DNA from: Cardiocondyla obscurior
Taxonomy: Eukaryota; Arthropoda; Insecta; Hymenoptera; Formicidae
DNA: 64,000 bases
Assembly (NCBI RefSeq): GCF_019399895.1
Contig: NC_091881.1
Coordinates: 1,986,501-2,050,500 of the forward strand
Direction: 5' to 3'
The notes beneath the pieces were generated by a model. It searched no databases. It worked only from the letters and a program-made list of their open reading frames with translations, and had not been told where the DNA came from. How positions within the stretch are numbered: the stretch's first letter is position 1; each line of letters starts with the position of its first letter. Shown here piece by piece: positions 11,547 through 22,490 of the stretch. The position numbers were made by a program, and so were the translations under genes.

Positions 11547-14389
11547 GAATGATAATCCATTATATGCTTCCAACATGCTTTTTTTTTTATTTAGCAAAAG
11601 AATACATATTTTTCACAAAATGCAAATTAAAATTTAAATGTCACATTCAGTGGGATTATACTTCCCTTCCATTATCTTTGTAATACTTATAATGTAACAA
11701 ATTGTAGAAATTGGCTAAAAAAAACAGGGTTTTGACAACAGTAGAGATTAATTTTGTCACTTCTTGAAAAAAATTTTGCTAAAATTAAAATCACATTTAT
11801 TATATTTCCTTGTGTATTGTTCCAAATGTTAAAAACTAAAAATTGGAAATAGAGCAAGGAATAAAACTCTAAGGCTTTTTAAAGATGTTGTCAACAAATA
11901 ACTTATTTGACTTTTGCCTTAAATGTGGCAATGGGGCCAATACATATATGTATATATCAAGAGGCATGGTAGTGCCTCGCGCCAAATATATATATATACG
12001 CTGGTACATTGAGAGTAATATAAAAACTATGTTTAACATTAAATTTATATTGTTAATATTATAGCCCCTGCTAATCGTTACTTGACACATTAATAGATAA
12101 TGGACAACATGTAACTATAAGTTTATTCTTTGGATGATGTTAAAATTTTTTAGTAGTGCATCAAATGTATGGCTAAAAAAATTACATTTATGTATTTTCC
12201 ATAATCATTAGATTTATCTGTACATACTTGTATACCATTTTGAGGACAATGGTCACAAAAGATTTATTTTTTTCCTCATGTACGAATCGAAGCTTTATAA
12301 GACACTGGGATTAGAAAATACAAGCTTAGCATGATATCTTTGTGCATATTCACATTTAGCTTTAGACCAGTTAGATATTTATGCTTTAAAAATATTGATT
12401 TTAGTGTCTCAAGCAATTTCAGTACTTTTAAAAAGTCTGAAGTGACATAAATTTTTATAACATACATAATATAATTTATTATTATTTAAAATATCAATAA
12501 GAAAAATGTCCATATTATATTTGTATCTACATATTCAATTTTACTTGTCATTATTGTGATATGGAGTACGTTCTAAAACTTTTATTATAATTTTTTTTTA
12601 TCATAAAATGTAATTAAAAATTTTTTATTGTCGACATGCATTATATTGTATAATCTTAAATATACGATATTTTTGTTATTTATATTTCTAGATCTCAAAT
12701 AATGTTAATTATAATGGTATGCTTTATTTAGAATATACAGCTATTCATTTTCCTCTTTAAAAAATTCACAACTTTCGCGTGGATGCAATTTATACAATAA
12801 AATATACATATATACACATATATAATTAAAAAAAAAAAATAGCACTGTGAACAATTATACAAAAGTTCCAAAGTATTTCCACAGATTTCTGAATAGTAAC
12901 ACTTGTGTGTTCTTTCTTAAAATATACTCTGAGTGTATTCAATATTTTCTAATTTGCAGAAAATGAGTGTAATGTGAATGAAGATGGAGAAACTTGATAA
13001 ATATGTAAAACTATGGAAAATTGAAAGATGAGAAACACTATTGCCTTAAGACATAGAATTGCATTTAATACATTGAAATTAGATATACGATAACTATACA
13101 CACTGAACTATAACAACCTGTTAATAATGTACTTTCAAGGAATAGGATAACAAAAATTATTTTCTTCTCTCGTAAGTACTTCTGTATTGTAAATCACTTT
13201 ATCGAACGCGAATATTGCAATATGATTACTTGACAATATTTATGGATCGATGTATTATTCGGATCTACCTTTACTATCTCACCGATTGATAAACCGGAGA
13301 ATTTAATGTACGATGTAATCGAAATTATTACGGACGAAGTAACTGAGTTTAAAACAACGTGTTTAAAGAAAAATTGCCTATTCATCTGTTTTCTGACATT
13401 TGATGTCTCTAAAGAAACTCCTCTAAGTCAATACTATCGCGTAGATCAGTAAGAACGTTGTGACGCTCAGTGATTCGCATTCTCTACTATACATAGATCC
13501 GAGTATATGGTGCACAACTCGAAAATGACACATCTCGCACACCACGACTTTTTTTATTCATACACAAATGAGGGCATGATAAAAAAAAAATTAATATACG
13601 CATTTTAATTTATCGTGAATTAATTATAATAATTATACAGTAGAAAACAAACGATATTAAAATTAAATTAAATTTATTTGTATCCACAATTATAGATATT
13701 TACTTACAAGTATTATGAAATTTTTGTGGGAGTCTATGTGTGCGCTATCATTGACGCTTATCATGTACTGGGATAGACTGTACGATTGCGATAAGATATA
13801 TTGAAATTTGTCGATTATTTCTAAACCTATTATGTAAAATTGCTCAAAAATTCGATGTATATTACCAACTACAAGAAATGTGTCTTTCTAGATACTTATT
13901 GTATTACTACAATAAACTGTTATCTCTAGCAATCTTGAAAAGTGTGGCTGTTACAATGCTAATACAAATAAAAATAATATACACTGAATGTATTTTTTTG
14001 AGGGAAAATTAGCATGTTTCTACAGCAAGATTTATTCTGGCGAGACAGAAAAGGCTCGATATTGTTTAAAATGTCAAGTACGATGCAAAATGAGTCTAGC
14101 AAGAGCCTTATCAATTATTCATGTTTTTCACGCCAATACCTACGGCACAAAAAATTTCTCAAAGAGCTCGAATTATTTTAAGCTGTACTTACGAAACCGG
14201 TGATCTTCCGATTTTTATGTCGCTCCGCTGAAGATGCTGCGGGCAGGACTTAACCTCGTAGGTGGGAGTCGAGCGAGGACCGGTTATTTCGCGCGTAGAA
14301 GGCTTCTCAAATAGAAGCGAAGGTTGTAGACCTCGCCTATGGCAGAATCCTTTTCTCGCGATAGAACCGATAGATACGGTGTTTCACAA
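11547..14389. other. 2.8-kb intergenic stretch, no gene seen
   Basis: AT-rich throughout, with 3' UTR of the SKA2-like gene at the left. Short ATATAC-type microsatellites occur near 11941-12000 and 12800-12830. No ORF on either strand looks like protein. From about 14200 GC content rises towards the MITE-like element. Confidence 0.5.
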
Positions 14390-14626
14390 TGTACACCGAA
14401 AGGCAGATATAGCTTTTTCTGCTGCGACAGCTGTTGACGTACGTAACCATAGGCAGCAGGGGCAGGGAATGGGAGAACGAGTCAACGGGTAGAAATCGGT
14501 CTTCGGCAATCCGATCGGCGCGGTACATATATGCGGCATATGTGAAACTCGACGTACACGACTCTAACGTCACGTTCGCTAGCTGCCGTCGGCGCAGTAA
14601 ACGCCATATCTGCTTTCCAGCGTACA
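14390..14626 (-). mobile_element. MITE-like element, copy 2
   Basis: ~237-bp copy, inverted relative to the 8971-9196 copy. Its ends are long inverted repeats: TGTACACCGAAAGGCAGATA at the left against the complement of the right end, which reads TGTACGCTGGAAAGCAGATA; about 16 of 20 bases match. The interior is shared with copy 1 and includes no transposase. It is the better preserved of the two copies. Target-site duplication not established. Confidence 0.65.
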
Positions 14627-14938
14627 TTCAATAAACTCTCGAAGGTCTTCTTGTAATGTTAAACTCAATCGATGAATATTAATTTCTATGCCTCATGAAC
14701 TTGACCAAATCCACTCAGTGGTCGCAGATTTTAGACGGCAGATAATATAAGTTTTTAATATACAATGCAACAAAAATTTTCCGTCCCACTTAAACAGACT
14801 GCGGACTGTCGGTTATATATACTTATAATATTTTCTGTAAGTACAACCGGTGTGGTTAAAAATTTTTGATGCATTCTACACATCATTTTTCTGAAAGCAA
14901 TTTAATATTAGTACAAGTAAATATATGTAATATATGTG

Positions 14939-14956
14939 TACAGGCGCGCGCCTGTA
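14939..14956. repeat. Perfect 18-bp palindrome (GC core)
   Basis: TACAGGCGCGCGCCTGTA, a perfect palindrome in otherwise AT-rich sequence. A second perfect palindrome lies 14 bases to the right. Possible dimeric protein site or remnant of a repeat end; no function can be assigned. Confidence 0.7.
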
Positions 14957-14970
14957 TTTTAATTCAAAGT

Positions 14971-14990
14971 AATAAGACAATTGTCTTATT
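14971..14990. repeat. Perfect 20-bp palindrome
   Basis: AATAAGACAATTGTCTTATT, perfect over 20 bases, directly before the ~130-bp tandem array. Its end is shared with the start of the array consensus (TTAAATAAG). Confidence 0.7.
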
Positions 14991-14999
14991 TAATTCATT

Positions 15000-15533
15000 A
15001 AATAAGAAATTTGTAAAAAAAAAAAAAAAGTATTACTTCTCTGAAAGTAAAATATATATTAAAGCATATGTGTATAAAAAAATATAAGTATACATAAAAC
15101 ATATATAACATTTAAAATAAAGACATTTAAATAAGAAATTTGTAAAAAAAAAAAAGTATTATTTCTCTGAAAGTAAAATATATATTAAAGCATATGTGTA
15201 TAAAAATATATAAGTATACATAAAACATATATAATATAACAATTAAAATAAAGACATTTAAATAAGAAATTTGTAAAAAAAAAAGTATTATTTCTCTGAA
15301 AGTAAAATATATATTAAAGCATATGTGTATAAAAATATATAAGTATACATAAAACATATATAATATAACAATTAAAATAAAGACATTTAAATAAGAAATT
15401 TGTAAAAAAAAAAGTATTATTTCTCTGAAAGTAAAATATATATTAAAGCGTATGTATATAAAAATATATAAGTATACATAAAACATATATAACAATTAAA
15501 ATAAAGACAGTTAAAGGAATTTGTAAAAAAAAA
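15000..15533 (+). repeat. AT-rich ~130-bp tandem array, 4 copies
   Basis: Copies begin at 15000, 15129, 15260 and 15389 (spacing 129, 131, 129), each opening AAATAAGAAATTTGT followed by a poly-A run of varying length, then GTATTA-TTCTCTGAAAGT and AAAGCATATGTGTAT. Copies are nearly identical apart from the A-run and small ATAT indels; the last is truncated and ends in an 18-19-base A run at about 15525-15542. The 122-aa minus-strand ORF through it is simply the repeat translated and is not a gene. Confidence 0.9.
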
Positions 15534-15542
15534 AAAAAAAAA

Positions 15543-15757
15543 GCATGCGACTCACGAATCTGCATTTCAGCGGAGTTGTTGTCGGTGACTGTAACATAAA
15601 AAATAAAATATTAATGTAGACATGTTAGTTACTAAGACTCATATAAAAAAAGTAAAGGTTTCTTTTTAATAAAGATTTTAATTAAAAAATTAATGCTTAC
15701 CTTAAAGTTGCTCCGCCGATGTAGGATGCCCCCCGGGCCTGCTCCTCCTCTCAGACA
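15543..15757 (-). repeat. Spliced-exon-like repeat cassette, left copy
   Basis: On the minus strand this reads: a GAGAGGAGGAGCAGGC block, an exon-like end TTTAAG followed by GTAAGC (15700), a 112-bp AT-rich intron-like segment 15700-15589 ending TTATGTTACAG, a 33-base mini-exon (15588-15556) and a donor GTGAGTCGCATG. The same arrangement occurs in plus orientation at 22125-22345 with conserved splice signals. Length differences in the mini-exon (33 versus 44) argue against coding. It could be a piece of a non-coding RNA gene or of a transposable element. Confidence 0.65.
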
Positions 15758-15839
15758 TTCACATGAAATCCTCGATCACAACACAAGAAACTAGTTACGA
15801 TGTCAAGTCACGATGTCACGTTACGATGTCAAATCCAGC

Positions 15840-18555
15840 GAAGTTAAGTCACCTTTCGATTCTTCGGTTAATTCCCGTCGGTGTAACGAACGATGTCCAG
15901 AGCTTGTACCAAACAGCAAATGAGACGGGCCGCGATGAAATGTTCTCCGCGCAGTTTATCTTCCTCAATTTATTAAAAGAATTGCTTGAATATGATGTAT
16001 CTTGATGTATCTTGATGTATCTTGATGTATCTTGATGTATCTTAATGTATCGTCGATGAAATGCTCTTCGCGCATTAGATCACTCGCAGGATAGTCCACG
16101 ACGCTTCCGTTAAATCCTCGATCTTGACAAAAGAAATTGTCTGTGACGCACAGCGAGATCCAGCTGTCACTTCTTGATCCTTCGGTCGATTTCCATCGGT
16201 GTAACGAACGATGTCCAGAGCTTGTTCCAAGCGGCAAATAAGACGGGCTGCGATGAAATGTTCTCCGCGCATAAGTTCATTCGCGGGATATTCACGACAC
16301 TTCGGTTAAGTGTTCGATCTTTACACAGGAAACTGTCTATGACGCACAGCAGTCTGTCATTTTATAATTGTTCGGTCGATTTCCATCGGTGTAACGAACG
16401 ATGTCCAGAGCTTGTTCCAAGCGGAAAATGAGACGGGCCGCGATGAAATGTTCTCCGCGCAGTTTATCTTCCTCAATTTATTAAAAGAATTGCTTGAATA
16501 TGATGTATCTTGATGTATCTTGATGTATCTTGATGTATCTTGATGTATCTTAATGTATCGTCGATGAAATGCTCTTCGCGCATTAGATCACTCGCAGGAT
16601 AGTCCACGACGCTTCCGTTAAATCCTCGATCTTGACAAAAGAAATTGTCTGTGACGCACAGCGAGATCCAGCTGTCACTTCTTGATCCTTCGGTCGATTT
16701 CCATCGGTGTAACGAACGATGTCCAGAGCTTGTTCCAAGCGGAAAATGAGACGGGCCGCGATGAAATGTTCTCCGCGCAGTTTATCTTCCTCAATTTATT
16801 AAAAGAATTGCTTGAATATGATGTATCTTGATGTATCTTGATGTATCGTCGATGAAATGCTCTCCGCGCATTAGATCCCTCGCAGGATAGTCCACGACCC
16901 TACCGTTAAATCCTCGATCTTGACAAAAGAAATTGTCTGTGACGCACAGCGAGATCCAGCTGTCACTTCTTGATCCTTCGGTCGATTTCCATCGGTGTAA
17001 CGAACGATGTCCAGAGCTTGTTCCAAGCGGAAAATGAGACGGGCCGCGATGAAATGTTCTCCGCGCAGTTTATCTTCCTCAATTTATTAAAAGAATTGCT
17101 TGAATATGATGTATCTTGATGTATCTTGATGTATCGTCGATGAAATGCTCTCCGCGCATTAGATCCCTCGCAGGATAGTCCACGACGCTTCCGTTAAATC
17201 CTCGATCTTGACAAAAGAAATTGTCTGTGACGCACAGCGAGATCCAGCTGTCACTTCTTGATCCTTCGGTCGATTTCCATCGGTGTAACGAACGATGTCC
17301 AGAGCTTGTTCCAAGCGGAAAATGAGACGGGCCGCGATGAAATGTTCTCCGCGCAGTTTATCTTCCTCAATTTATTAAAAGAATTGCTTGAATATGATGT
17401 ATCTTGATGTATCTTGATGTATCGTCGATGAAATGCTCTCCGCGCATTAGATCCCTCGCAGGATAGTCCACGACGCTTCCGTTAAATCCTCGATCTTGAC
17501 AAAAGAAATTGTCTGTGACGCACAGCGAGATCCAGCTGTCACTTCTTGATCCTTCGGTCGATTTCCATCGGTGTAACGAACGATGTCCAGAGCTTGTTCC
17601 AAGCGGAAAATGAGACGGGCCGCGATGAAATGTTCTCCGCGCAGTTTATCTTCCTCAATTTATTAAAAGAATTGCTTGAATATGATGTATCTTGATGTAT
17701 CTTGATGTATCGTCGATGAAATGCTCTCCGCGCATTAGATCCCTCGCAGGATAGTCCACGACGCTTCCGTTAAATCCTCGATCTTGACAAAAGAAATTGT
17801 CTGTGACGCACAGCGAGATCCAGCTGTCACTTCTTGATCCTTCGGTCGATTTCCATCGGTGTAACGAACGATGTCCAGAGCTTGTTCCAAGCGGAAAATG
17901 AGACGGGCCGCGATGAAATGTTCTCCGCGCAGTTTATCTTCCTCAATTTATTAAAAGAATTGCTTGAATATGATGTATCTTGATGTATCTTGATGTATCG
18001 TCGATGAAATGCTCTCCGCGCATTAGATCCCTCGCAGGATAGTCCACGACGCTTCCGTTAAATCCTCGATCTTGACAAAAGAAATTGTCTGTGACGCACA
18101 GCGAGATCCAGCTGTCACTTCTTGATCCTTCGGTCGATTTCCATCGGTGTAACGAACGATGTCCAGAGCTTGTTTCAAGCGGAAAATGAGACGGGCCGCG
18201 ATGAAATGTTCTCCGCGCAGTTTATCTTCCTCAATTTATTAAAAGAATTGCTTGAATATGATGTATCTTGATGTATCTTGATGTATCTTGATGTATCTTG
18301 ATGTATCTTGATGTATCTTGATGTATCGTCGATGAAATGCTCTCCGCGCATTAGATCACTCGCAGGATAGTCCATGACGCTTCCGTTAAATCCTCGATCT
18401 TGACAAAAGAAATTGTCTGTGACGCACAGCGAGATCCAGCTGTCACTTCTTGATCCTTCGGTCGATTTCCATCGGTGTAACGAACGATGTCCAGGGCTTG
18501 CACCAAGCATCATATGAGACGGGCCACGATGAAATGTTCTCAGCGCATTTTATTT
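15840..18555 (+). repeat. 288-bp satellite array (main block)
   Basis: Tandem array recognised by the phrase GACGGGCCGCGATGAAATG at 15924, 16242 (variant), 16432, 16750, 17038, 17326, 17614, 17902, 18190 and 18514 (variant). Five consecutive intervals are exactly 288 bp and nearly identical, others are 318 or ~324, and one is 190. Inside each long unit is a 10-bp subrepeat (GATGTATCTT) present 3 times in 288-bp units, 6 in 318-bp units and 7 in the last. No reading frame stays open across a unit. The left end (15763-15930) is diverged. It is interrupted by the foldback at 18752 and resumes at 19355. Confidence 0.95.
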
Positions 18556-18751
18556 TACTGTTCTGCTTCAGTCTCTTTTATAGTCATTGTCTTTAGTCAA
18601 TATCATCTTACTGGTACTGTCTCTTAGATTTTAAATTATCATAAAACAAAGATTAATTGTTATATTAGAATTTATGAAATACTAAAAAATGCACCGCACC
18701 TCCGTCATAACGCGAATCTCTTCAGTAGAAAATGAAGTTCCCCGACTGGCA

Positions 18752-19199
18752 TGTACAGTGACCGGCAATAGTGACTTGACTTACTACGGCGACGGCGGCT
18801 AACGCGCGTGAGCTAGGATGCTATGCGTCAGACCTTACCGCGGATCGCGTACGTGAGCCCTGGAGTACCGAAAGAAGCGAGAGAACGAGGGAAAGTTGGA
18901 GGAAAGCATCTTCATGCTCTGTTCTGTTCGCGACCGTGCATGTGAGAGAGAACACATAAGTGTCGCTAAGAAATCATTAGAGGCGCCTATAATGATTTCT
19001 TAGCGATCACTCATGCGTTCTCTCACACACACGGTCGCGAACAGAACAGACCATGAAGATGCCTTCCTCCAACTTTCCCTTCTCTCGGTGCTCCAGGGCT
19101 CACGTACGCGATACGCGGTAAGATCTGACGCACAGCACCCTAGCTCACACGCGTCGTCGCCGCAGTAAGTCAGGCCATTACTGACGGTCACTGTCACAC
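18752..19199. repeat. Long inverted repeat / foldback hairpin (~450 bp)
   Basis: Two arms of ~210-220 bp centred on the palindrome AGGCGCCT (18981-18988). The innermost arm TCGCTAAGAAATCATTA (18963-18979) has its exact complement at 18990-19006; further out, the GTTCGCGACCGTG, CGTACGTGAGCCCTGGAG, CTTACTxCGGCGACG and CAGTGACC blocks all have complements in order, with a few mismatches and small indels. The outer ends are (18752) TGTACAGTGACC and (19199) its near-complement. The arms are GC-rich compared with the flanks. No transposase; a foldback transposon or hairpin-RNA source are the options. Confidence 0.92.
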
Positions 19200-19354
19200 C
19201 AGCACGAAAAATCGACACCACCACTAAAGATCAACGCGTACGACGGCTGTGCGATAATTAATTTAAAAAAAAAAAATTAAAAACGCGAAAATTCTATTCC
19301 GAAAACACGAAACAATATTTCGATCACAAAAAACGACCTTGTTTTATGATAAAA

Positions 19355-19885
19355 TAATGTTCTCCGCGCAAAAGTTCATTCGCGGGATATTCACGACACT
19401 TCGGTTAAGTGTTCGTTAAATGTTCGATCTTGTCCCAAAAAACTGTCTATGACGTGCAGCAAAGTCCAACTGTCACTTTTTGATTCTTCGATCGATTCCC
19501 GTCGGTGTAACGAACGATGTCCAGAGCTTGTACCAAGCGGAAAATGAGACGGGCCGCGATGAAATGCTCTCCGCGCATTAGATCCCTCGCAGGATAGTCC
19601 ACGACGCTTCCGTTAAATCCTCGATCTTGACAAAAGAAACTGTCTGTGACGCACAGCGAGATCCAGCTGTCACTTCTTGATCCTTCGAACGATTCCCATC
19701 GGTGTAACAAACGATATCCAGAGCTTGTTCCAAGCGGAAAATGAGACGGGCCGCGATGAAATGTTCTCCGCGCAGTTTATCTTCCTCAATTTATTAAAAG
19801 AATTGCTTGAATATGATGTATCTTGATGTGTCTTGATGTGTCTTGATGTATCTTGATGTATCTTGATGTATCGTCGATGAAACTT
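19355..19885 (+). repeat. 288-bp satellite, second block
   Basis: Continuation of the satellite beyond the foldback. It begins with a diverged 190-type unit (TTCATTCGCGGGATATTCACG, 19376) and ends with the decamer run at 19815-19875, including two GATGTGTCTT variants. Sequence then passes into unrelated unique DNA at about 19890. Confidence 0.9.
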
Positions 19886-19889
19886 TTAT

Positions 19890-20690
19890 TTAATTATTAC
19901 TCCTCAAGGCGCTGACTCATCGAAGTGACCGTGAACTTGAACTTGAACTCCGGTAGGGAACAGTCATCCCCCCTTTACACATCCGTTCCCGACTACGTTT
20001 AGGCGCGGACTGAGGGTAGCGCGGTCGTGATAACGGTACTTATGTTGGGGGGGTAATTAATTGGCGCACTAGGGAAAAAACGTTCCCACCTATCAGGTGA
20101 TAAGAGAAGGGTTGTAATTGGTCGGCATGGGGATGATGCCGCGAGTGTCCAATGAGTGTGAAAAATTTTGTATTGCGACCCGTTTATTTTTACTGTTATG
20201 CGCCTCTTTTTGGCGCCGTTTATTCCGCTGACAACAAACTTTTTGAAAAATAGCGGATGCAAAGCGTACACATGGTTTGTTTTAATATTAAAAAAAGAAA
20301 ATAATTTAACCGGCTATGGACAATTTTTTTCCCGCGAAGCATACTCGTAAAGGCAATTATTTAGACATTTGTCGGTATAAGAAAAAGAGAGTTCGCAGTT
20401 TTACAATAAGTTAATCCGTAGAAAGCGAGAGTGATAACGTGCAAAAAAGCCACTCAATTATTTCGACGATTATTGTGAATAAAAATTAGACATGTCGCTT
20501 CTCATCCGCGATATCGTAAAGTCAAATAGAGCTTTAGTGGCCAGCACGCGCGAGTGATTTTCAGATACGCGGTGTAAAACGAACCCCGCCAATTAAATTA
20601 TATGTAGAAATTTAATCCGCTCATTAACAATAAACGATCCGATCGATGGCGTTCGTTTTAATCAAGAAACGTGAGATTGAGTTATCGCAT
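19890..20690. other. Unique spacer, no gene seen
   Basis: Mixed-composition sequence between the satellite and the dispersed repeat block. Contains a G8 run near 20046-20053. No ORF resembles a protein, and the 90-aa minus-strand ORF at 19999-20271 has no recognisable features. Confidence 0.5.
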
Positions 20691-20711
20691 AATAGCTACG
20701 CGCATTAAAGC

Positions 20712-22490
20712 GCGTTTCACCGATGCACATATCGGCAAAAATCTTAAATAAATTTATACTTGTTCGCGATCAAAATCTTTCTCTCTACGCGCCGAAATCT
20801 CTAATGGTCAGTTTAGCCGCGGAGCCTCAGCGTGCGGGTGTGTTGTTAATCGCTCCGCAATTACGCGTATTTTCGACCGCTGATTGAAAGTCTCGTATGC
20901 GAATAAGTGTCGACGTCGACAACTCGGGAACGAACAATCATTTTAAGCACTCGTGTGCCATTCCACTTGTCGCTCTGTGGTTCTTTCGTGCCTCGAAAAA
21001 ATGTTTCGGGAAGACAAGGTTATGTCACCGGCAAAGCGCACGGAGCGTCCGACGTGAGTTGCGCCGCGTGATCGGCGTCATCGACTCTCTTTACTCGTCA
21101 TTTACGTCAAATTCAGAGGATTCTGACAATCACCGTTAACAGAGCGTGAGATCCGCACCTCGCGCGTCTTCTCCGTCGCGGCTCGGATCCTAGACTGTCA
21201 AAAAAGTAGGTATTGTAAAAGTTTCTCCACCCCGAAATTGAAGTTTTATTCGATATGATACGTATAAAGTTCAATTATAATAAATCGACGAAACAAATAT
21301 TGCAAATAATGAAACAAATATTAATTAATAAGCTCTGTGACCTTTATTTGTTTTTGTTAAAACATAGTATTCTACAAGACATAAGAATTTCAAATAGAAT
21401 CAACTTTTTTATATGTTTAAAATGTTTCGATTTCTAACGTTTGGTAATAACGGGAAAATAATGTAATTATATCTTTATATATGATCTAATATTAATACTA
21501 AAAGTAAATAATTACATATGTTTAATTGCCACTAAAAGAAAAGTGTTTTACCGATACACATATCGGCAAAAAATCTAAATAAATTTAAACTCGTTCGCGA
21601 TCGAAATCTTTCTCTCTACGCGCCGAAATCTCTGACGGTCAGTCTAGTTGCGGAGCCTCGTGGGTGCGGACGCGTCGTTAATCGCTCCGCAATTACGCGT
21701 ATTTAATTATAAAATCATTACAAAATCTTTTTATTTTACGTATGTTGCCCGTCTAAAATTTGCGACCACTGAATCCACCCATGCAGGAATAAGAGTTTCC
21801 TCTAATAAATTGCTATTGTAGTTGAGGGTTTATACTGTGTAGTGTCCTGAAATTACCGGATGTCTTTTTAATTACAGTCTCTGACTAATTTAAAGTCTGC
21901 CTTTCCTTGACGGAAATGTTAAGAAAGATTGTCGTTAGTCACTGCTTTCTAACTCTTAACATTAATAACATCTTATCTCTCGCTTGGCTTGCTTCACGCT
22001 AAATTATTTTTTTGCGGGAGTGCCGAAAAATAACGCGCGACAGTGTTAATTAATTTTCGCGATAGTTATTAATTCAGGCGCGTTCGCGAGTGACCTGTGC
22101 GCGGAAGAATGGCTCGATACGTTCCATCTGATTGTGAGAGGAGGAGCAGGCTCTGGACGGGCATCCTGCATCGATGGAGCAGGTTTTAAGTAAGTATAAA
22201 TTTGTTGAATAAAATCTTTCTTTCTTTATTAATTAACATGTCTACATTAATATTTTATTTTTTATGTTACAGTCACCGGGAGAATTGTACAACTCCGCTG
22301 AAGCTCATGCAGATTGGTAAGTCGCATGATTTTTTTTTCGTAGTTTGTAATTGTGTCTTTTGAACCGATCATATAGAAATTATTATAATTAATTAATGTC
22401 CCCAATTATAATGACGCGCACGAATTGAGACCTTTCGTAAATAGCGTACTCGAAACGCATGGTTTGTTCTAGTCTAATAAAATTGAAATT
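20712..22490 (+). repeat. Dispersed repeat block, copy A, with local duplication
   Basis: Two parts of this block recur at 39070-40090 in the same orientation: 20785-21195 (AAATCTCTAATGGTCA, AATTACGCGTATTTTCGACCG, AAGGTTATGT, GCATGAGATC-like, GTCTTCTxCGTCGCGGC) and 22385-22490 (AATTAATTAATGTCCCC through the GCGTA...TAGT region). In addition 20712-20876 is repeated locally at 21541-21705 (CACATATCGGCAAAAA to AATTACGCGTATTT). No coding potential recognised. The nature is unknown: an old transposon, or a duplicated non-coding transcription unit. Confidence 0.75.
22125..22345 (+). repeat. Spliced-exon-like repeat cassette, right copy
   Basis: Plus-strand counterpart of 15543-15757: GAGAGGAGGAGCAGGC, exon end TTTTAA at 22189, GTAAGT donor, an 83-bp intron-like segment with a shared 3' half (ACATGTCTACATTAATATTT up to TTATGTTACAG), a 44-base mini-exon 22273-22316, and donor GTAAGTCGCATG. 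The two copies face away from the satellite array and lie 6.4 kb apart. Confidence 0.65.

Noticed and set aside
15127..15495. 122-aa ORF of repeated Tyr/Phe/Ile-rich peptide
   Set aside because: It is the ~130-bp AT-rich tandem repeat read in one frame; composition is that of low-complexity DNA.
15965..19710. Minus-strand ORFs of 85-112 aa sharing LHRWKSTEGSRSDSWISLC
   Set aside because: They are the satellite unit translated. No frame is open across a unit, starts differ and stops fall at unit-specific point changes, so they are not genes.
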